Below, piece by piece: positions 1 through 9,867 of a DNA stretch of 64,000 bases. Position numbers and translations under genes: made by a program. The stretch's first letter is position 1; the number at the start of each line of letters is the position of its first letter. Source of the DNA: Sphingomonas carotinifaciens. GTDB taxonomy: Bacteria > Pseudomonadota > Alphaproteobacteria > Sphingomonadales > Sphingomonadaceae. The notes under the pieces were generated by a model. It saw nothing but the letters and a program-made list of their open reading frames with translations. It was not told the DNA's origin and did no database searches. Location: the NCBI RefSeq assembly GCF_009789535.1, contig NZ_WSUT01000005.1:62001-126000 (forward strand), written 5' to 3'.

Positions 1-22
1 CTTCAGAATCAGGCCCGCGAAA

Positions 23-949
23 TCAGGCGCGCAGGATCGCTCCGGCGCGGGCACAGTCAGCATCCATCTGCGCCACCAGCGCGTCCAGGCTGTCGAACTT
101 CGCCTCGGGCCGCAGATAGTCGACCAGTTCCACCTCGATCCGCTCGCCGTACAGGTCGCCGGCAAAGTCGAAGAAATGCGGCTCCAGCAATTCCTTGGGC
201 GGGTCGAAACTCGGCCGGATGCCCAGATTGGCCGCGCCGTCCAGCACGCGCCCGTCCGCCAGCCGCCCGCGCACCGCATAGATGCCGTAGGCCGGGCGCA
301 GATATTTGCCCATGTCGACATTGGCGGTGGGGTAGCCGATCGTGCGCCCCACCTTGTCGCCGTGCTGCACCAATCCTTGGATCGCGAACGGCCGGGTCAG
401 CAGCCGTGCCGCGGCGCGCGCCTCGCCCAGGCGCAGGTGCGCGCGGATGCGGCTGGAGGATACCGGCTCTCCGTCCAGCGTCACCGGGCCGATCGCCTGC
501 GTCGAAAAGCCGTGCACGGCACCCAGCGCGCGCAGGATCGCGACATTGCCGCTCTTGCGTGCGCCGAAGGTGAAATCCTCTCCCGTCACCACCCCGCCGA
601 CGCGCAAGCGCTCCATCAGCCGCTCGGTGACGAACGCTTCCGCCGACAGCGCCGCGAGCGCTTCGTCGAAGCGGAACACCACCATCGCATCGGCGCCGGC
701 CTCCGCGAACAACCGCGCGCGCTGTGCCAGCGTGGTCAGGCGAAAGGGCGGCGTGTCCGGTCGGAACAGGCGCACCGGATGCGGGTCGAAGGTCGCGACG
801 ATCGCCGGTCGCCCCTCGCCCCGCGCGCGCGCCACCGCCGCCCCGACCACCGCCTGATGACCAAGGTGAAACCCATCGAAATTGCCGAGCGCGACGATCC
901 CGCCGGCCAGCATCGGCGGAACGGGCGCGTCACCGTCAAGACGCTGCAT
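23..949 (-). CDS. ribF: Bifunctional riboflavin kinase / FAD synthetase
   Basis: Converts riboflavin to FMN and then to FAD in the cytoplasm. The 308-aa protein has the N-terminal FMN-adenylyltransferase nucleotide-binding motif GNFDGFHLGH at residues 22-31 and, from about residue 205, the flavokinase motif GYPTAN followed by the C-terminal RibF fold. I chose the ATG at 949 because it starts a normal RibF N-terminus; the frame stays open upstream, but that stretch overlaps folA and does not look like protein. It is the last gene of a thyA-folA-ribF run on the minus strand, 22 bp after folA, probably co-transcribed. Length and motifs are typical of the family. The 22 bases beyond its stop hold nothing recognisable. 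Confidence 0.95.
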   Translation of the reverse strand: MQRLDGDAPVPPMLAGGIVALGNFDGFHLGHQAVVGAAVARARGEGRPAIVATFDPHPVRLFRPDTPPFRLTTLAQRARLFAEAGADAMVVFRFDEALAALSAEAFVTERLMERLRVGGVVTGEDFTFGARKSGNVAILRALGAVHGFSTQAIGPVTLDGEPVSSSRIRAHLRLGEARAAARLLTRPFAIQGLVQHGDKVGRTIGYPTANVDMGKYLRPAYGIYAVRGRLADGRVLDGAANLGIRPSFDPPKELLEPHFFDFAGDLYGERIEVELVDYLRPEAKFDSLDALVAQMDADCARAGAILRA

Positions 950-971
950 GGCGCGCGCTATAGAACGCCCG

Positions 972-1442
972 TCACCCGCGCACCAGCGTGACGTAGCTGT
1001 ACGCCGGCCGGTCGCCCTCCGCGCCGTGATCCTCGCGCGCCACCTCGCGCCAGCCGGTGAACGGCGGCACCACCGCATCCCCCTCCGGCGCGCCGTGCAC
1101 CTCGGTCAGTTCGATCCGGTCGGCCCGTGCCTCGAACAGCGCGAACACCTCCGCCCCGCCGATCACCGCGACCTCGCCCCCGCCCACCAGCGCGAGTGCC
1201 GCCTCGACATCATGCGCCACCTCCGCGCCCGCCGCCCGCCACGCCGGATCGCGCGTCAACACGATATGCCGCCGCCCGGGCAGCGGCGCCGGGAAGCTTT
1301 CGAACGTCTTGCGCCCCATCACCATCGGCTTGCCCATGGTCAGCGCCTTGAAGCGCTTCAGGTCGGCCGGGATGTGCCAGGGCAGCGCCCCGTCGCGCCC
1401 GATCACACCGTTTTCCGCGCGGGCCAGCACCATCACGATCAT
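972..1442 (-). CDS. folA: Dihydrofolate reductase
   Basis: Reduces dihydrofolate to tetrahydrofolate with NADPH, regenerating the cofactor that thymidylate synthase oxidises. The protein is 156 aa, the usual size. It opens with the classic DHFR strand, carries [11 protein letters not shown] with the catalytic acid at Asp27, and continues into the NADPH-binding segment [10 protein letters not shown]. Its start overlaps the thyA stop by 4 bp, which implies translational coupling. The pairing thyA-folA is common in bacteria and fits the shared folate cycle. Nothing in the sequence suggests the trimethoprim-resistant plasmid type. Confidence 0.96.
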   Translation of the reverse strand: MIVMVLARAENGVIGRDGALPWHIPADLKRFKALTMGKPMVMGRKTFESFPAPLPGRRHIVLTRDPAWRAAGAEVAHDVEAALALVGGGEVAVIGGAEVFALFEARADRIELTEVHGAPEGDAVVPPFTGWREVAREDHGAEGDRPAYSYVTLVRG

Positions 1443-2233
1443 ATCGCCACCGGCGCCTTGATATGGGCCTGCGCCACATAATCGTGCAGCACGAAATCCT
1501 CCGCCTCATACCCGTCGATCGCATCCGGCCGGCGGGTGATCTCCAGCCGCGGCAGCGCGCCCGGTTCGCGCGCCAGTTGCGTGCGCGCCTGTTCCAGATG
1601 GTTCAGGTACAGGTGGCAATCGCCGCCGGTCCAGATGAACTCGCCCACCTCCAGCCCGCATTGCTGCGCCAGCATATGGGTGAGCAGCGCATAGGAAGCG
1701 ATGTTGAACGGCACCCCCAGAAAGATGTCCGCCGATCGCTGATACAGTTGCAGCGACAGCCGCCCGTCCGCGACATGCGTCTGGAACAGGCAGTGGCACG
1801 GCGCCAGCGCCATCGCATGCAGGTCGCCGGGGTTCCACGCGGTCACGATCTGCCGGCGCGAGGCGGGCTGGGTGCGAATCTGTTCCACCAGCTCCCGGAT
1901 CTGGTCGATATGCCGCCCGTCGGCCGCCACCCAGTCGCGCCACTGCTTGCCGTAAACCGGCCCGAGATCGCCCTCGGCATCCGCCCACTCGTCCCAGATC
2001 GACACCCGGCGCTCCTGCAGCCAGCGCACATTGGTGTCGCCGCGCAGGAACCACAGCAGCTCGACGATAATCGATCGCAGATGCAGCTTCTTGGTGGTCA
2101 GCACCGGAAAGCCTTCGCGCAGATCGAAGCGCATCTGGTGCCCGAAGACGGACAGCGTGCCCGTGCCCGTCCGGTCCATCTGGCGGCTGCCGGAGTTGAG
2201 CACGCGCTCCATGAGATCAAGATACTGGCGCAT
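1439..2233 (-). CDS. thyA: Thymidylate synthase
   Basis: Methylates dUMP to dTMP using methylene-tetrahydrofolate. The 264-aa length matches the short ThyA class. The nucleophile is Cys146 in the motif APCHCLFQ, and the folate/dUMP-binding motif [12 protein letters not shown] lies downstream. It heads the thyA-folA-ribF run. Its ATG lies in a CATG palindrome whose other strand supplies the first possible ATG of the divergent RadC-like gene, so there is no intergenic space upstream if both genes start there. The thyA promoter would then lie inside that neighbour, unless the neighbour starts further in. Confidence 0.97.
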   Translation of the reverse strand: MRQYLDLMERVLNSGSRQMDRTGTGTLSVFGHQMRFDLREGFPVLTTKKLHLRSIIVELLWFLRGDTNVRWLQERRVSIWDEWADAEGDLGPVYGKQWRDWVAADGRHIDQIRELVEQIRTQPASRRQIVTAWNPGDLHAMALAPCHCLFQTHVADGRLSLQLYQRSADIFLGVPFNIASYALLTHMLAQQCGLEVGEFIWTGGDCHLYLNHLEQARTQLAREPGALPRLEITRRPDAIDGYEAEDFVLHDYVAQAHIKAPVAI

Positions 2234-2702
2234 GGCTCTCCGCGTAGCGGCACGCGGCGCGCTCGTCCATTATGGTTGGGCTTGCACGTGCACCGCGCTG
2301 CGCGTCCCGGCACGGCGGGGGGTGCCGCCCCTACCCCGCCCTGCACCCCCTATCACGGCCGCAACGCTGCACCGCGGGCTGGCGGATGCCCGGTTCGAGC
2401 TGGCCGCGATCGGCTATTTCGATCCGCAATGGAGCTTGTTGGCGCTGCGCCACGTCGCCGGCCATGCTGACGGCGTGCACCTGCCGATCCGCCGCATCGC
2501 GCGCGACGCGCTGCTGTTCGGCGCCGCCGCGGTGATGCTGGCCCACAACCACCCGGACGGCGATCCCCGCCCCAGCATGGCCGACCTGCGCTACACCCGC
2601 CGCCTGGCCACGGGGCTCGACACGCTCGGCATCCGGCTGGCGGAACACTGGATCGTCACGCCCACGTCCGTCACCAGCTTTCGCGACGAGGGGCTACTCT
2701 GA
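2232..2702 (+). CDS. Short RadC-like JAB-domain protein
   Basis: The C-terminal half holds the RadC/MPN signature: a metal-binding [14 protein letters not shown] motif followed by about 50 residues typical of RadC ends. The N-terminal helix-hairpin-helix region of full RadC (about 220 aa) is absent, so this is a domain-only form of at most 156 aa. Its role is not known; such proteins are often linked to DNA repair or mobile DNA by homology only. The first 30 or so residues look poorly protein-like and read out of the thyA start, so a GTG at 2322 is a credible alternative start. The gene ends 9 bp inside the convergent methyltransferase gene. Confidence 0.75.
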   Translation: MALRVAARGALVHYGWACTCTALRVPARRGVPPLPRPAPPITAATLHRGLADARFELAAIGYFDPQWSLLALRHVAGHADGVHLPIRRIARDALLFGAAAVMLAHNHPDGDPRPSMADLRYTRRLATGLDTLGIRLAEHWIVTPTSVTSFRDEGLL

Positions 2703-3422
2703 ACCCTGCTGCATCCTGCACGGCCGGATCGCCTCCGGTTCGGGCCGCGGCCCCACCGCGCGAAAGGTCGCCAGATAGCCGCCGGCCGACGGCATCTCCA
2801 TCATCGCCACCTGCTCGAAGCCCACCGCCTCGAACTCGCATTTCAGCAGGGCGGGCGGCGTACCATGGTCGCGCGTGGCGCGCTTGGCATCGACCACCAC
2901 GACCAGCCCGTCCTTGCGGAGCGACGGGAACAGCCGCCACAGGAATTCATAGGGCTGCGCGATCTCATGGTACATGTGCACCATCAGCACCCGGTCGAAA
3001 CTGTTGTCGGGCAGCTTGGGATCGGCCGGTTCGCCCAGCCGCACGCTCACATTGTCCAGCCGCTCGCGCGCCACCCGCTCGGCCAGGCTGTCGCGCGTGT
3101 CCGCCATGATGTCCTCGGCCAGCACCCGCCCCTCGGGGCCGACGCGCGCGGCGAGGCGCACCGTATAATAACCCTCGCCCGCGCCGATATCGGCCACCGT
3201 CATGCCGGGGCGGATATTGGCGCGGTCCATCACCGTGTCCGCCTCGCGCAGCCGGTCGCGCGCATCCTCGTTCGACCAGCGCGACGACACGATATGCGCC
3301 ACCGGCCGGTCCGCCGCCGGAAACGGGCCGGGCTTGTCGGGCTCGTTCTTGATCAGCGGCTTGGAGCCGTCGCACCCGGCAAGGGCGAGGGCCAGAAGCA
3401 CAAGGGCGCGCACGCGCGGCAT
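2694..3422 (-). CDS. Class I SAM-dependent methyltransferase with lipoprotein signal
   Basis: The protein is 242 aa. From about residue 70 it has a Rossmann methyltransferase core: motif I VADIGAGEGYYTVRLA, an acidic end of strand 2, and a later motif FDRVLMVHMYHEI. The substrate is unknown. The odd feature is the N-terminus: MPRVRALVLLALALAGC is a clean lipoprotein signal with a lipobox cysteine, which would put the enzyme outside the cytoplasm where SAM is not normally present. I chose the ATG at 3422 because it begins this signal. It follows prfB with one base between stop and start, so it is probably translated from the prfB-region message. Confidence 0.85.
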   Translation of the reverse strand: MPRVRALVLLALALAGCDGSKPLIKNEPDKPGPFPAADRPVAHIVSSRWSNEDARDRLREADTVMDRANIRPGMTVADIGAGEGYYTVRLAARVGPEGRVLAEDIMADTRDSLAERVARERLDNVSVRLGEPADPKLPDNSFDRVLMVHMYHEIAQPYEFLWRLFPSLRKDGLVVVVDAKRATRDHGTPPALLKCEFEAVGFEQVAMMEMPSAGGYLATFRAVGPRPEPEAIRPCRMQQGSE

Positions 3423-3423
3423 C

Positions 3424-4551
3424 TCAGTCGACGTCGTCCACGGCCACCGTCTCACCGGTGACGCGCTGCGACAGGGCGGCGGCCATGAAATCGTCCAGCT
3501 TGCCGTCCAGCACGTCGCCGGGCGCGGTGGAGGTCACGCCGGTGCGCAGGTCCTTCACCAGCTGATAGGGCTGCAGCACATAGGAGCGGATCTGGTGCCC
3601 CCAGCCGATATCGGTCTTGGTGGCGTTCTGCGCATTCGCCGCCGCCTCGCGCTCGGCCAGTTCGCGCTCGTACAGGCGGGCGCGCAACTGGTTGTACGCC
3701 TCCGCCTTGTTCTTGTGCTGCGAACGCTGGTTCTGGCACTGCACGACGATGCCGGTCGGGATATGCGTGATGCGCACCGCCGAATCGGTCGTGTTGATGT
3801 GCTGGCCGCCCGCGCCCGATGCGCGGTAGGTGTCGATGCGCAGGTCGCTTTCGTTGTAATTGACCTCGATATTGTCGTCGATCACCGGATAGACCCACAC
3901 CGACGAGAAGCTGGTGTGCCGCCGCGCCGACGAGTCGTACGGGCTGATCCGCACCAGCCGGTGCACACCCGACTCGGTCTTGGCATAGCCGTACGCGTTC
4001 TCGCCCTTCACCAGCAGCGTGGCTGACTTGATCCCCGCCTGTTCGCCTGCATGGTAATCGACCAGCTCCACCTTCATCCCGTGGCGCTCGGCCCAGCGCG
4101 TATACATGCGCTGCAACATCTCGGCCCAGTCCTGGCTTTCGGTGCCGCCGGCGCCCGCGTTGATCTCCAGATAGGTGTCGTTGGCATCGGCCTCGCCGTT
4201 CAGCAGCGCCTTCACCTTGTCCGCTTCGGCACGCTCGGCCAGTTCGGCGAGCGACCGCGCGCCCTCGTCGGCCAGTTCCTGGTCGCCCTCGGCCTCGGCC
4301 AGCTCGATCAGTTCGACCGTGCCCGCCATTTCGCTTTCGATCGCGCGCGTCGCGCTGATCGCCTCGTCCAGCCGGCGGCGTTCGCGCATCACGTCCTGCG
4401 CCTGCTTGGCGTCGTTCCACAGCGTCGGGTCCTCGACCCGCGCATTCAATTCGTCGAGCCGACGCAGCGCGCGGTCCCAATCGAGGGATTGGCGCAGCAG
4501 CGCCAGCGCTTCGTTGATCGAATCGACATGAGCCTGCGCTTCGGCGCGCAT
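3424..4551 (-). CDS. prfB: Peptide chain release factor 2
   Basis: Releases nascent chains at UGA and UAA. The 375-aa protein has the GGQ catalytic motif at residues 248-250 and, in place of the SPF anticodon-mimic tripeptide of E. coli, SPY at 203-205 inside [15 protein letters not shown], a variant I recall as common in alphaproteobacteria. The reading frame is continuous: the region matching the E. coli programmed frameshift (around residue 25, [11 protein letters not shown]) has no in-frame UGA, so autoregulation by frameshifting is absent here. It sits between PBP1A and a methyltransferase on the same strand, as part of the amiC / PBP1A / prfB neighbourhood known in alphaproteobacteria. 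Confidence 0.97.
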   Translation of the reverse strand: MRAEAQAHVDSINEALALLRQSLDWDRALRRLDELNARVEDPTLWNDAKQAQDVMRERRRLDEAISATRAIESEMAGTVELIELAEAEGDQELADEGARSLAELAERAEADKVKALLNGEADANDTYLEINAGAGGTESQDWAEMLQRMYTRWAERHGMKVELVDYHAGEQAGIKSATLLVKGENAYGYAKTESGVHRLVRISPYDSSARRHTSFSSVWVYPVIDDNIEVNYNESDLRIDTYRASGAGGQHINTTDSAVRITHIPTGIVVQCQNQRSQHKNKAEAYNQLRARLYERELAEREAAANAQNATKTDIGWGHQIRSYVLQPYQLVKDLRTGVTSTAPGDVLDGKLDDFMAAALSQRVTGETVAVDDVD

Positions 4552-4641
4552 GAACTATTCTCCTATGTGGTCGTGCGGCCCGGTTCGCGAAACGTCACGG
4601 ACGGGATCGGCCGCACGGCCGGCAATATATAGGTACGCGCG

Positions 4642-7125
4642 CTAGTAGATTCCGCCTTCTCTTTGCAAGAAGTCGCTGTCGCGCGGGGGTGTGTCGGTGC
4701 GCGTGGTCGTCGGCGTCGCGGTCGGGGCCGGGCCGGCACGGCGGCGCGCGCGGCGCGGCTCGCTGGCCGGCTTGAACGCTTCCCAGATCACCCCGGGCTT
4801 GGGATCGTTCCCGGTCGGGAAGGTGCCATAGACCGGCCGCCCGCTGCCGCGGTCGATCCGCACCATGCGGATGCCGGCCGGCGCGCGGAAGGGCAGCTTG
4901 TCCATCCCCTCATACGCCTTCACCGCGAACTGCTTGAAGATCGGCGCGGCCAGCGTCCCACCCTGCGCCGCGCCGCCCAGGCTCCTCGGCGAGTCGTACC
5001 CGATATACAGGCCGCCGACGAACTGTGGCGTGCCGCCGATGAACCACACGTCGGTGGGGCCGTTGTTGGTGCCGGTCTTACCGAACATCGGCCGGTCCAG
5101 GTCGCGCAGCACGGTGGCGGTGCCGCGCTGGACCACGCCCTCGGTGATGTGCACCATCTGGAACGCGGTCATCGCATCCAGCACCTGGCGCTGGCGGCTT
5201 TGCGGGCGCGGCATCGGCTTGCCGTCATAATCGGCCGCGTTGCACCGGTCGCAGGCGCGCCAGTTCTCCGGCCAGATCACCTTGCCGTGACGGTCCTGCA
5301 CGAAATCGATCAGGCTGGGCGCACCGCCGCGCCCGTTGTTCGCCAGGATCGCATAGGCATTGACCATCGCCGAAACGGTCGTCTCCCCCGCCCCCAGCGC
5401 ATAGGACAGATAGGGCGGGAAATCGCCGATCCCCATCTTCTTGATCGTCGCCACCACGCGCGGCATCCCCACCGTCGCGGCGGTGCGCACCGTCATCAGG
5501 TTGCGCGACTGTTCGATGCCCCAGCGCATCGTGTGCGGCCCCGCGCCGCGCGATCCGCCGAAATTGCGGAAGCATTTGGTGCCCAGCCGCGCGCCCTGAT
5601 CGACGCAGAACGGGCCGTCCACCACGATCGACGCCGGCGTCATGCCATTGTCCAGCGCGGCGGAATAGACGATCGGCTTGATCGTCGATCCCGGCTGGCG
5701 CTGCGCCTGCGTCGCACGATTGAACGCCTGCAACCGCGCGTCGAATCCGCCCTGCATCGCCAGCACCCGGCCGCTCGCCGGTTCCTCCACGACGAAGCCG
5801 CCGGAGATGCGCGGGATCGACCGCAATGCGAAGCTGCTGCCCGACGGCGCCACCGCGACGATGTCGCCGGCCTTGAACGCGGCGAATGCGGTGCCGCCCT
5901 TGCCGCGCACCGGCATCTGCGCATTGGCGCGCGGCACACTGCCCGTCCGGCCATTGGCGAAGCCGATCGACCATTCGCCGCCTTGCCGCGCGATCAGGAT
6001 GCCGGCGCGCCAATCCTCGTAATCGACGCCGATATTGGTGTTGAGCAGCGCCTGCAGCCATTTGTCTCCGTCGATATCGACATGGCGGATCGGCCCGGAC
6101 CAGCCGCGCCCGCCGTCATAGCGGATCAGGCCGTCGCGCAGCGCCTTGGCCGCCAGGTCCTGCAACCGCGTGTCGAGCGAGGTCCGCACCCACAGCCCGC
6201 CCGAATAGACGCTGTACGGTCCGTCCTTGGCCGTCTCGCCGAACTTGTCGAGCAGTTGCCGGCGCACCTCCTCCACGAAATAGCCGCCCACCGTCTCGTA
6301 TTTCGACGTGCGGCGCAGCACGGTGCCCAGCGGCTCGGCATTGGCGCTTTCATATTGCGCGCGCGTGATGAAGTTGTTCCTCAGCATTTCGCTGAGCACA
6401 TAGTTGCGACGGGCCAGCGCCCGGTCCGGGTGGCGCACCGGATCGTAATTGGACGGCCCCTTGGGCAGGATCGCCAGATAGGCGAGCTGTCCCAGCGTCA
6501 GCTCGTCCAGTTCCTTGTCGAAATAGGCATGCGCCGCCGCTTCCACGCCGAATGCGTTGCGGCCCAGCGCGATCTGGTTGAGGTACAATTCCAGGATCTG
6601 CGGCTTGGTCAGCGTATCCTCGATCTTGTACGCCAATATCGCCTCGCGCACCTTGCGCGTCGGCGAATATTCGTTGCCGATCAACAGGTTCTTGGCGACC
6701 TGCTGGGTGATCGTCGATCCGCCCTTGGCGCGCCGGCCGCTGCCGAACTTCTGCACATAATCGAGCACCGCACCGGCCAGTCCCGGATAATCGACGCCGC
6801 CATGCTCGAAAAAGGTCTTGTCCTCCGCCGCCAGGAAGGCGCGGATCAGCATCGGCGGATATTCGGCGTAGGAGAGTTCCACCCGCCGCTCGCGCGCATA
6901 GGACTGGATCGGCGCGCCATCGATCCCGCGCACATGGGTCGGCAGCGGCGGCTCATAGGCCTTCAGCGCATCGACCGAGGGCAGGTCGCGCATGAAGATC
7001 AGCCAGAACACGCCCGCACCGATCGCGGCGAGCAGCGCCAGCGCGGCCAGCGCCTTGACCCACCACCGCGCGAAAAGGCGGCGGCGCGGGGTCGGGGATG
7101 CGGTGGAGGAAGGATCGGACGCCAT
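4642..7125 (-). CDS. mrcA: Class A penicillin-binding protein (PBP1A)
   Basis: Polymerises and cross-links peptidoglycan at the outer face of the inner membrane. Order of parts in the 827-aa protein: short cytoplasmic tail, one membrane segment at about 22-45, a GT51 transglycosylase domain with catalytic Glu101 in AAEDKTFFEHGG, then a transpeptidase with nucleophile Ser480 (STIKP), SRN at 540-542 and KTG at 683-685. The C-terminus is a low-complexity Pro/Thr/Arg tail. The ATG at 7125 is chosen over upstream in-frame codons because it precedes the basic tail and membrane segment directly. Neighbours prfB and, one gene upstream, amiC are its usual partners; trhO is inserted between amiC and this gene. 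Confidence 0.95.
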   Translation of the reverse strand: MASDPSSTASPTPRRRLFARWWVKALAALALLAAIGAGVFWLIFMRDLPSVDALKAYEPPLPTHVRGIDGAPIQSYARERRVELSYAEYPPMLIRAFLAAEDKTFFEHGGVDYPGLAGAVLDYVQKFGSGRRAKGGSTITQQVAKNLLIGNEYSPTRKVREAILAYKIEDTLTKPQILELYLNQIALGRNAFGVEAAAHAYFDKELDELTLGQLAYLAILPKGPSNYDPVRHPDRALARRNYVLSEMLRNNFITRAQYESANAEPLGTVLRRTSKYETVGGYFVEEVRRQLLDKFGETAKDGPYSVYSGGLWVRTSLDTRLQDLAAKALRDGLIRYDGGRGWSGPIRHVDIDGDKWLQALLNTNIGVDYEDWRAGILIARQGGEWSIGFANGRTGSVPRANAQMPVRGKGGTAFAAFKAGDIVAVAPSGSSFALRSIPRISGGFVVEEPASGRVLAMQGGFDARLQAFNRATQAQRQPGSTIKPIVYSAALDNGMTPASIVVDGPFCVDQGARLGTKCFRNFGGSRGAGPHTMRWGIEQSRNLMTVRTAATVGMPRVVATIKKMGIGDFPPYLSYALGAGETTVSAMVNAYAILANNGRGGAPSLIDFVQDRHGKVIWPENWRACDRCNAADYDGKPMPRPQSRQRQVLDAMTAFQMVHITEGVVQRGTATVLRDLDRPMFGKTGTNNGPTDVWFIGGTPQFVGGLYIGYDSPRSLGGAAQGGTLAAPIFKQFAVKAYEGMDKLPFRAPAGIRMVRIDRGSGRPVYGTFPTGNDPKPGVIWEAFKPASEPRRARRRAGPAPTATPTTTRTDTPPRDSDFLQREGGIY

Positions 7126-7170
7126 GTTACCGCGCCGGCGTGTAGCAGGTTCGCACCCGCTTGCCACCCA

Positions 7171-8112
7171 TCAGCGGTCGTCGCGCCGCGGCGCTGCGTC
7201 GAACCGTGCGCCGACATGCGCGGTGCCCCGTGCCCGCGCCAGCATCTCCTGCCGGTGCCGCTCCGCCGCGCCCGCGCGCGTCGCCTCGTCGCGCTGCCCG
7301 TGGCAGGCCGGACAGGACACGCCTTCCTCGTACAGCGGCGACGCGCGATCGGCCGGGCTGACCGGCATGCGGCAGCCATGGCATAGCTGATGCTCGCCCT
7401 GTTCCAGTCCGTGGCGCACCGCGACCCGGTGGTCGAACACGAAGCATTCGCCGGCCCATGCGCTCTCCGCCTCGGGCACGGTTTCCAGATATTTCAGGAT
7501 GCCGCCGTCCAGGTGATAGACCCCGTCCACCCCCTCGGCCTTCAGGAATGCGGTCGCCTTTTCGCAGCGTATGCCGCCGGTGCAGAACATCGCGACGCGG
7601 GCCTTGCCTGCCAGCAATGCGTCGCGATGTTCGCGAAACCACTGCGGAAAGTCGCGAAAGCTGGCGGTGCCCGGATCGACCGCATTGGCGAAGGTGCCGA
7701 TCGCGACCTCGTAATCGTTGCGCGTGTCGATCACCAGCGTGTCGGGCTCGGCGATCAGGGCGTTCCAGTCGGCCGGTGCGACATAGGTGCCCACCTCGCG
7801 CGTCGGATCGATGCCCGCCACGCCCATCGACACGATCTCGGCCTTCAGGCGCACCTTGAGGCGGTGGAACGGCATCGTCTCGGCAGCCGAATCCTTTACC
7901 TCCAGGTCGGCACAGCCGGGCAGGCCTCGGATATGCGCCAGCACTGCCTCGATGCCGTCATGCGTGCCCGCGATCGTGCCGTTGATGCCCTCGCCCGCCA
8001 GCAGCAGGGTGCCCTTGATCCCCGCTGCCTCGGCTGCGGCGAGCAGGGGCGCGCGCAGCGCGGCAGGGTCGGGAAAGGCGGCAAAGCGGTACAGGGCACA
8101 GACGCGGATCAT
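7171..8112 (-). CDS. trhO: tRNA uridine(34) hydroxylase, rhodanese type (UPF0176)
   Basis: Members of this family (YceA/TrhO) make 5-hydroxyuridine at the wobble base of certain tRNAs in an oxygen-dependent way. The 313-aa protein has the family's N-terminal ferredoxin-like domain with [10 protein letters not shown], a rhodanese domain with the catalytic cysteine at 177 in [11 protein letters not shown], and a C-terminal paired CxxC cluster (CHGC and CPAC) that could bind zinc. It lies 45 bp upstream of PBP1A and 49 bp after amiC on the same strand. Its insertion between two wall genes looks local; I do not know whether it is conserved. Confidence 0.93.
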   Translation of the reverse strand: MIRVCALYRFAAFPDPAALRAPLLAAAEAAGIKGTLLLAGEGINGTIAGTHDGIEAVLAHIRGLPGCADLEVKDSAAETMPFHRLKVRLKAEIVSMGVAGIDPTREVGTYVAPADWNALIAEPDTLVIDTRNDYEVAIGTFANAVDPGTASFRDFPQWFREHRDALLAGKARVAMFCTGGIRCEKATAFLKAEGVDGVYHLDGGILKYLETVPEAESAWAGECFVFDHRVAVRHGLEQGEHQLCHGCRMPVSPADRASPLYEEGVSCPACHGQRDEATRAGAAERHRQEMLARARGTAHVGARFDAAPRRDDR

Positions 8113-8161
8113 GATGCGCGGCGCTTTACGGCCTCCGGTCGCGCTTATCCACCTCCGCCGG

Positions 8162-9400
8162 TCAGCGCGCCGCCATCTTGCGCGCGAAATGGATCTCCAC
8201 CGCGCGCGTGACGCTTTCGGCGATCTTGTTGCGCCCCTCGCGGCTGTCCAGGAACGCCGCGTCGCGCGCGTTGGAGATATAGCCGGTCTCGAACAGGATG
8301 GAGGGCATGTCGGGGGCCTTCAGCACCATCAGCGATGCCATGCGGTGGAACACCGTCTTGGTCGGGATCAACGGCCGCGCCTCGCGCCCCAGCAACCGGG
8401 CGAACCCTGCGGAATTGTTCATGGTTTCGCGCTGCGCCAGGTCGATCAGGATCGACGACACGTCCGCTGCCTCGTCCCCCAGGTCGACGCCTGCGATGAC
8501 GTCCGCCTTATTCTCCCGCGCCGCCAGCCGCGCCGCCTCCTTGTCGGACGCCACCTCGGACAGCGTGTAAACCGACGCCCCGCTCGCCTCCCCGGACCCC
8601 ACGCTGTCACAATGCACCGATATAAACAAATCCCCATGCAGGCGTCGTGCGATGCCATATCGTTCGCGCAAGACCAGATAGCGGTCGTCGCTGCGGGTCA
8701 AGGCCACGCGCACGCGCCCGCTTTCCAGCAGCTTGTCGCGGATCGCCTTGGCGATCTTCAGCGTCACATCCTTTTCGCGCAGGCCCGTTTCCGGATTGAT
8801 CGCGCCGGGATCGACGCCACCATGTCCGGCATCGATCACCACTAGCGGGCGGTTGTCGTTGCCAGCGACCTTGGGCAATGGTTGCGCCTTGGTGGGCGGC
8901 GGCACCGGGATGGACAGCTTGTAGCGCGGTTCGCTGCCGAAACGGAAAGGGAAGAAGTCCAGCGCTCCGCCCAGACTGGCCTGCGTATAGCCTGCGGGCA
9001 CCGCCCGGAGCGACAGCGTCAGCTCGCGTCCTTCGCCGTCAAAGCCGCCGTCATGCACCACCGCGTCCTGCGCCAGCTGAAAGGTGATGCGCGTTGTATC
9101 CGGCGCGATACGCTGCTGCTCCACTGCGCGCACGAAGCCGTCGCGGACGCGCAGATGCCCGGGTGAGGCACCCACCACGTCCACCGAGATCCGCCGTGGC
9201 TCGCCCAGCATCACGCTTCGCGCACGCTTCACCGCGCCGTCGAAGCGGATCGCGATCCGTCCCTCCGCCACGCTCACGCGCTCCACCACCGCGGCGAGCG
9301 CGGGGCCGGGCAGAAACCACCCGAGGAGAAAAACCAGCAGCGTCGCCATGCCCCTTCGGTCATGCCGCGATCTGGTCCTGACGGTCCAGCGAAAAGCCAT
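8162..9400 (-). CDS. amiC: N-acetylmuramoyl-L-alanine amidase (AmiC type)
   Basis: Cleaves the amide bond between MurNAc and the stem peptide in the periplasm during daughter-cell separation. Layout: signal peptide (hydrophobic core [16 protein letters not shown]), an AMIN domain expected to bind wall or septum, then an Amidase_3 zinc domain with [11 protein letters not shown], the Glu in GLREKDV, ISVHCDS and the catalytic LFETGYISN. An insert around the [12 protein letters not shown] segment resembles the blocking helix of EnvC/NlpD-activated amidases. The ATG at 9400 gives a long basic n-region; the ATG at 9349 would give a more ordinary signal peptide, so the start is uncertain. The gene is divergent from rne across a 467-bp gap. 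Confidence 0.94.
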   Translation of the reverse strand: MAFRWTVRTRSRHDRRGMATLLVFLLGWFLPGPALAAVVERVSVAEGRIAIRFDGAVKRARSVMLGEPRRISVDVVGASPGHLRVRDGFVRAVEQQRIAPDTTRITFQLAQDAVVHDGGFDGEGRELTLSLRAVPAGYTQASLGGALDFFPFRFGSEPRYKLSIPVPPPTKAQPLPKVAGNDNRPLVVIDAGHGGVDPGAINPETGLREKDVTLKIAKAIRDKLLESGRVRVALTRSDDRYLVLRERYGIARRLHGDLFISVHCDSVGSGEASGASVYTLSEVASDKEAARLAARENKADVIAGVDLGDEAADVSSILIDLAQRETMNNSAGFARLLGREARPLIPTKTVFHRMASLMVLKAPDMPSILFETGYISNARDAAFLDSREGRNKIAESVTRAVEIHFARKMAAR

Positions 9401-9867
9401 CAACGCATTACCCTTTTTCGACCCTGGGATCGATCGGGAGAGTATAACCTGCCTACCTGTCTCCAGGGTTGCGGAATGGGGTTAATCCGTCATTCGGCAA
9501 ATTATTGCCGGCAGTGTCGGCCGAATCGTTCCGGTTGCGGTCATATCGCGGAGATGCTAGCCTTCGATTTGCACCCTTGGGTCACGCCGTTTTCCGGCAC
9601 CGAAGGGGGTATCACGGCCCGCGCGATTTCCCGTCGCGGCCAACCAGGTTGACGCTCGCATGCCGCAATTGCCCCACTACGCTGACCGACCGGCTTTTGC
9701 CGGCGGGGTCGCGGCGTCGTGGGTCGCGCCCGGAACTCCCACCGGGCAGGCGCAGCGCGCAGACACATTCCGCCTACATCGTTGCGACCCGGCGCCCCGC
9801 GCCGCCGCACCCATTTACCGCGCGCGACGGCAGCCCACAGGCCCGGCGCGCGCGTGGAGACCATATA
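9401..9867 (+). promoter_or_regulatory. Long structured leader of rne and amiC/rne divergent gap
   Basis: This 467-bp gap holds no convincing gene. It contains several perfect hairpins on the rne side: CGGCAA/TTGCCG at 9495-9510, nested inside a longer ATTCGGC/GCCGAAT pairing at 9492-9526; CCGGC/GCCGG with a TTTT loop at 9690-9703; and GCCCGG/CCGGGC at 9728-9747. A weak sigma-70-like promoter, TATAAC at 9443-9448 with a poor -35 near 9418, would give a leader of about 410 nt. In E. coli the rne 5' leader is also several hundred nt long and mediates feedback by RNase E. That this leader does the same is inference. The amiC promoter must also lie here, but I cannot place it. Confidence 0.45.

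Noticed and set aside
4450..4520. Possible programmed frameshift in prfB
   Set aside because: The frame is continuous and has no in-frame UGA at the expected place.
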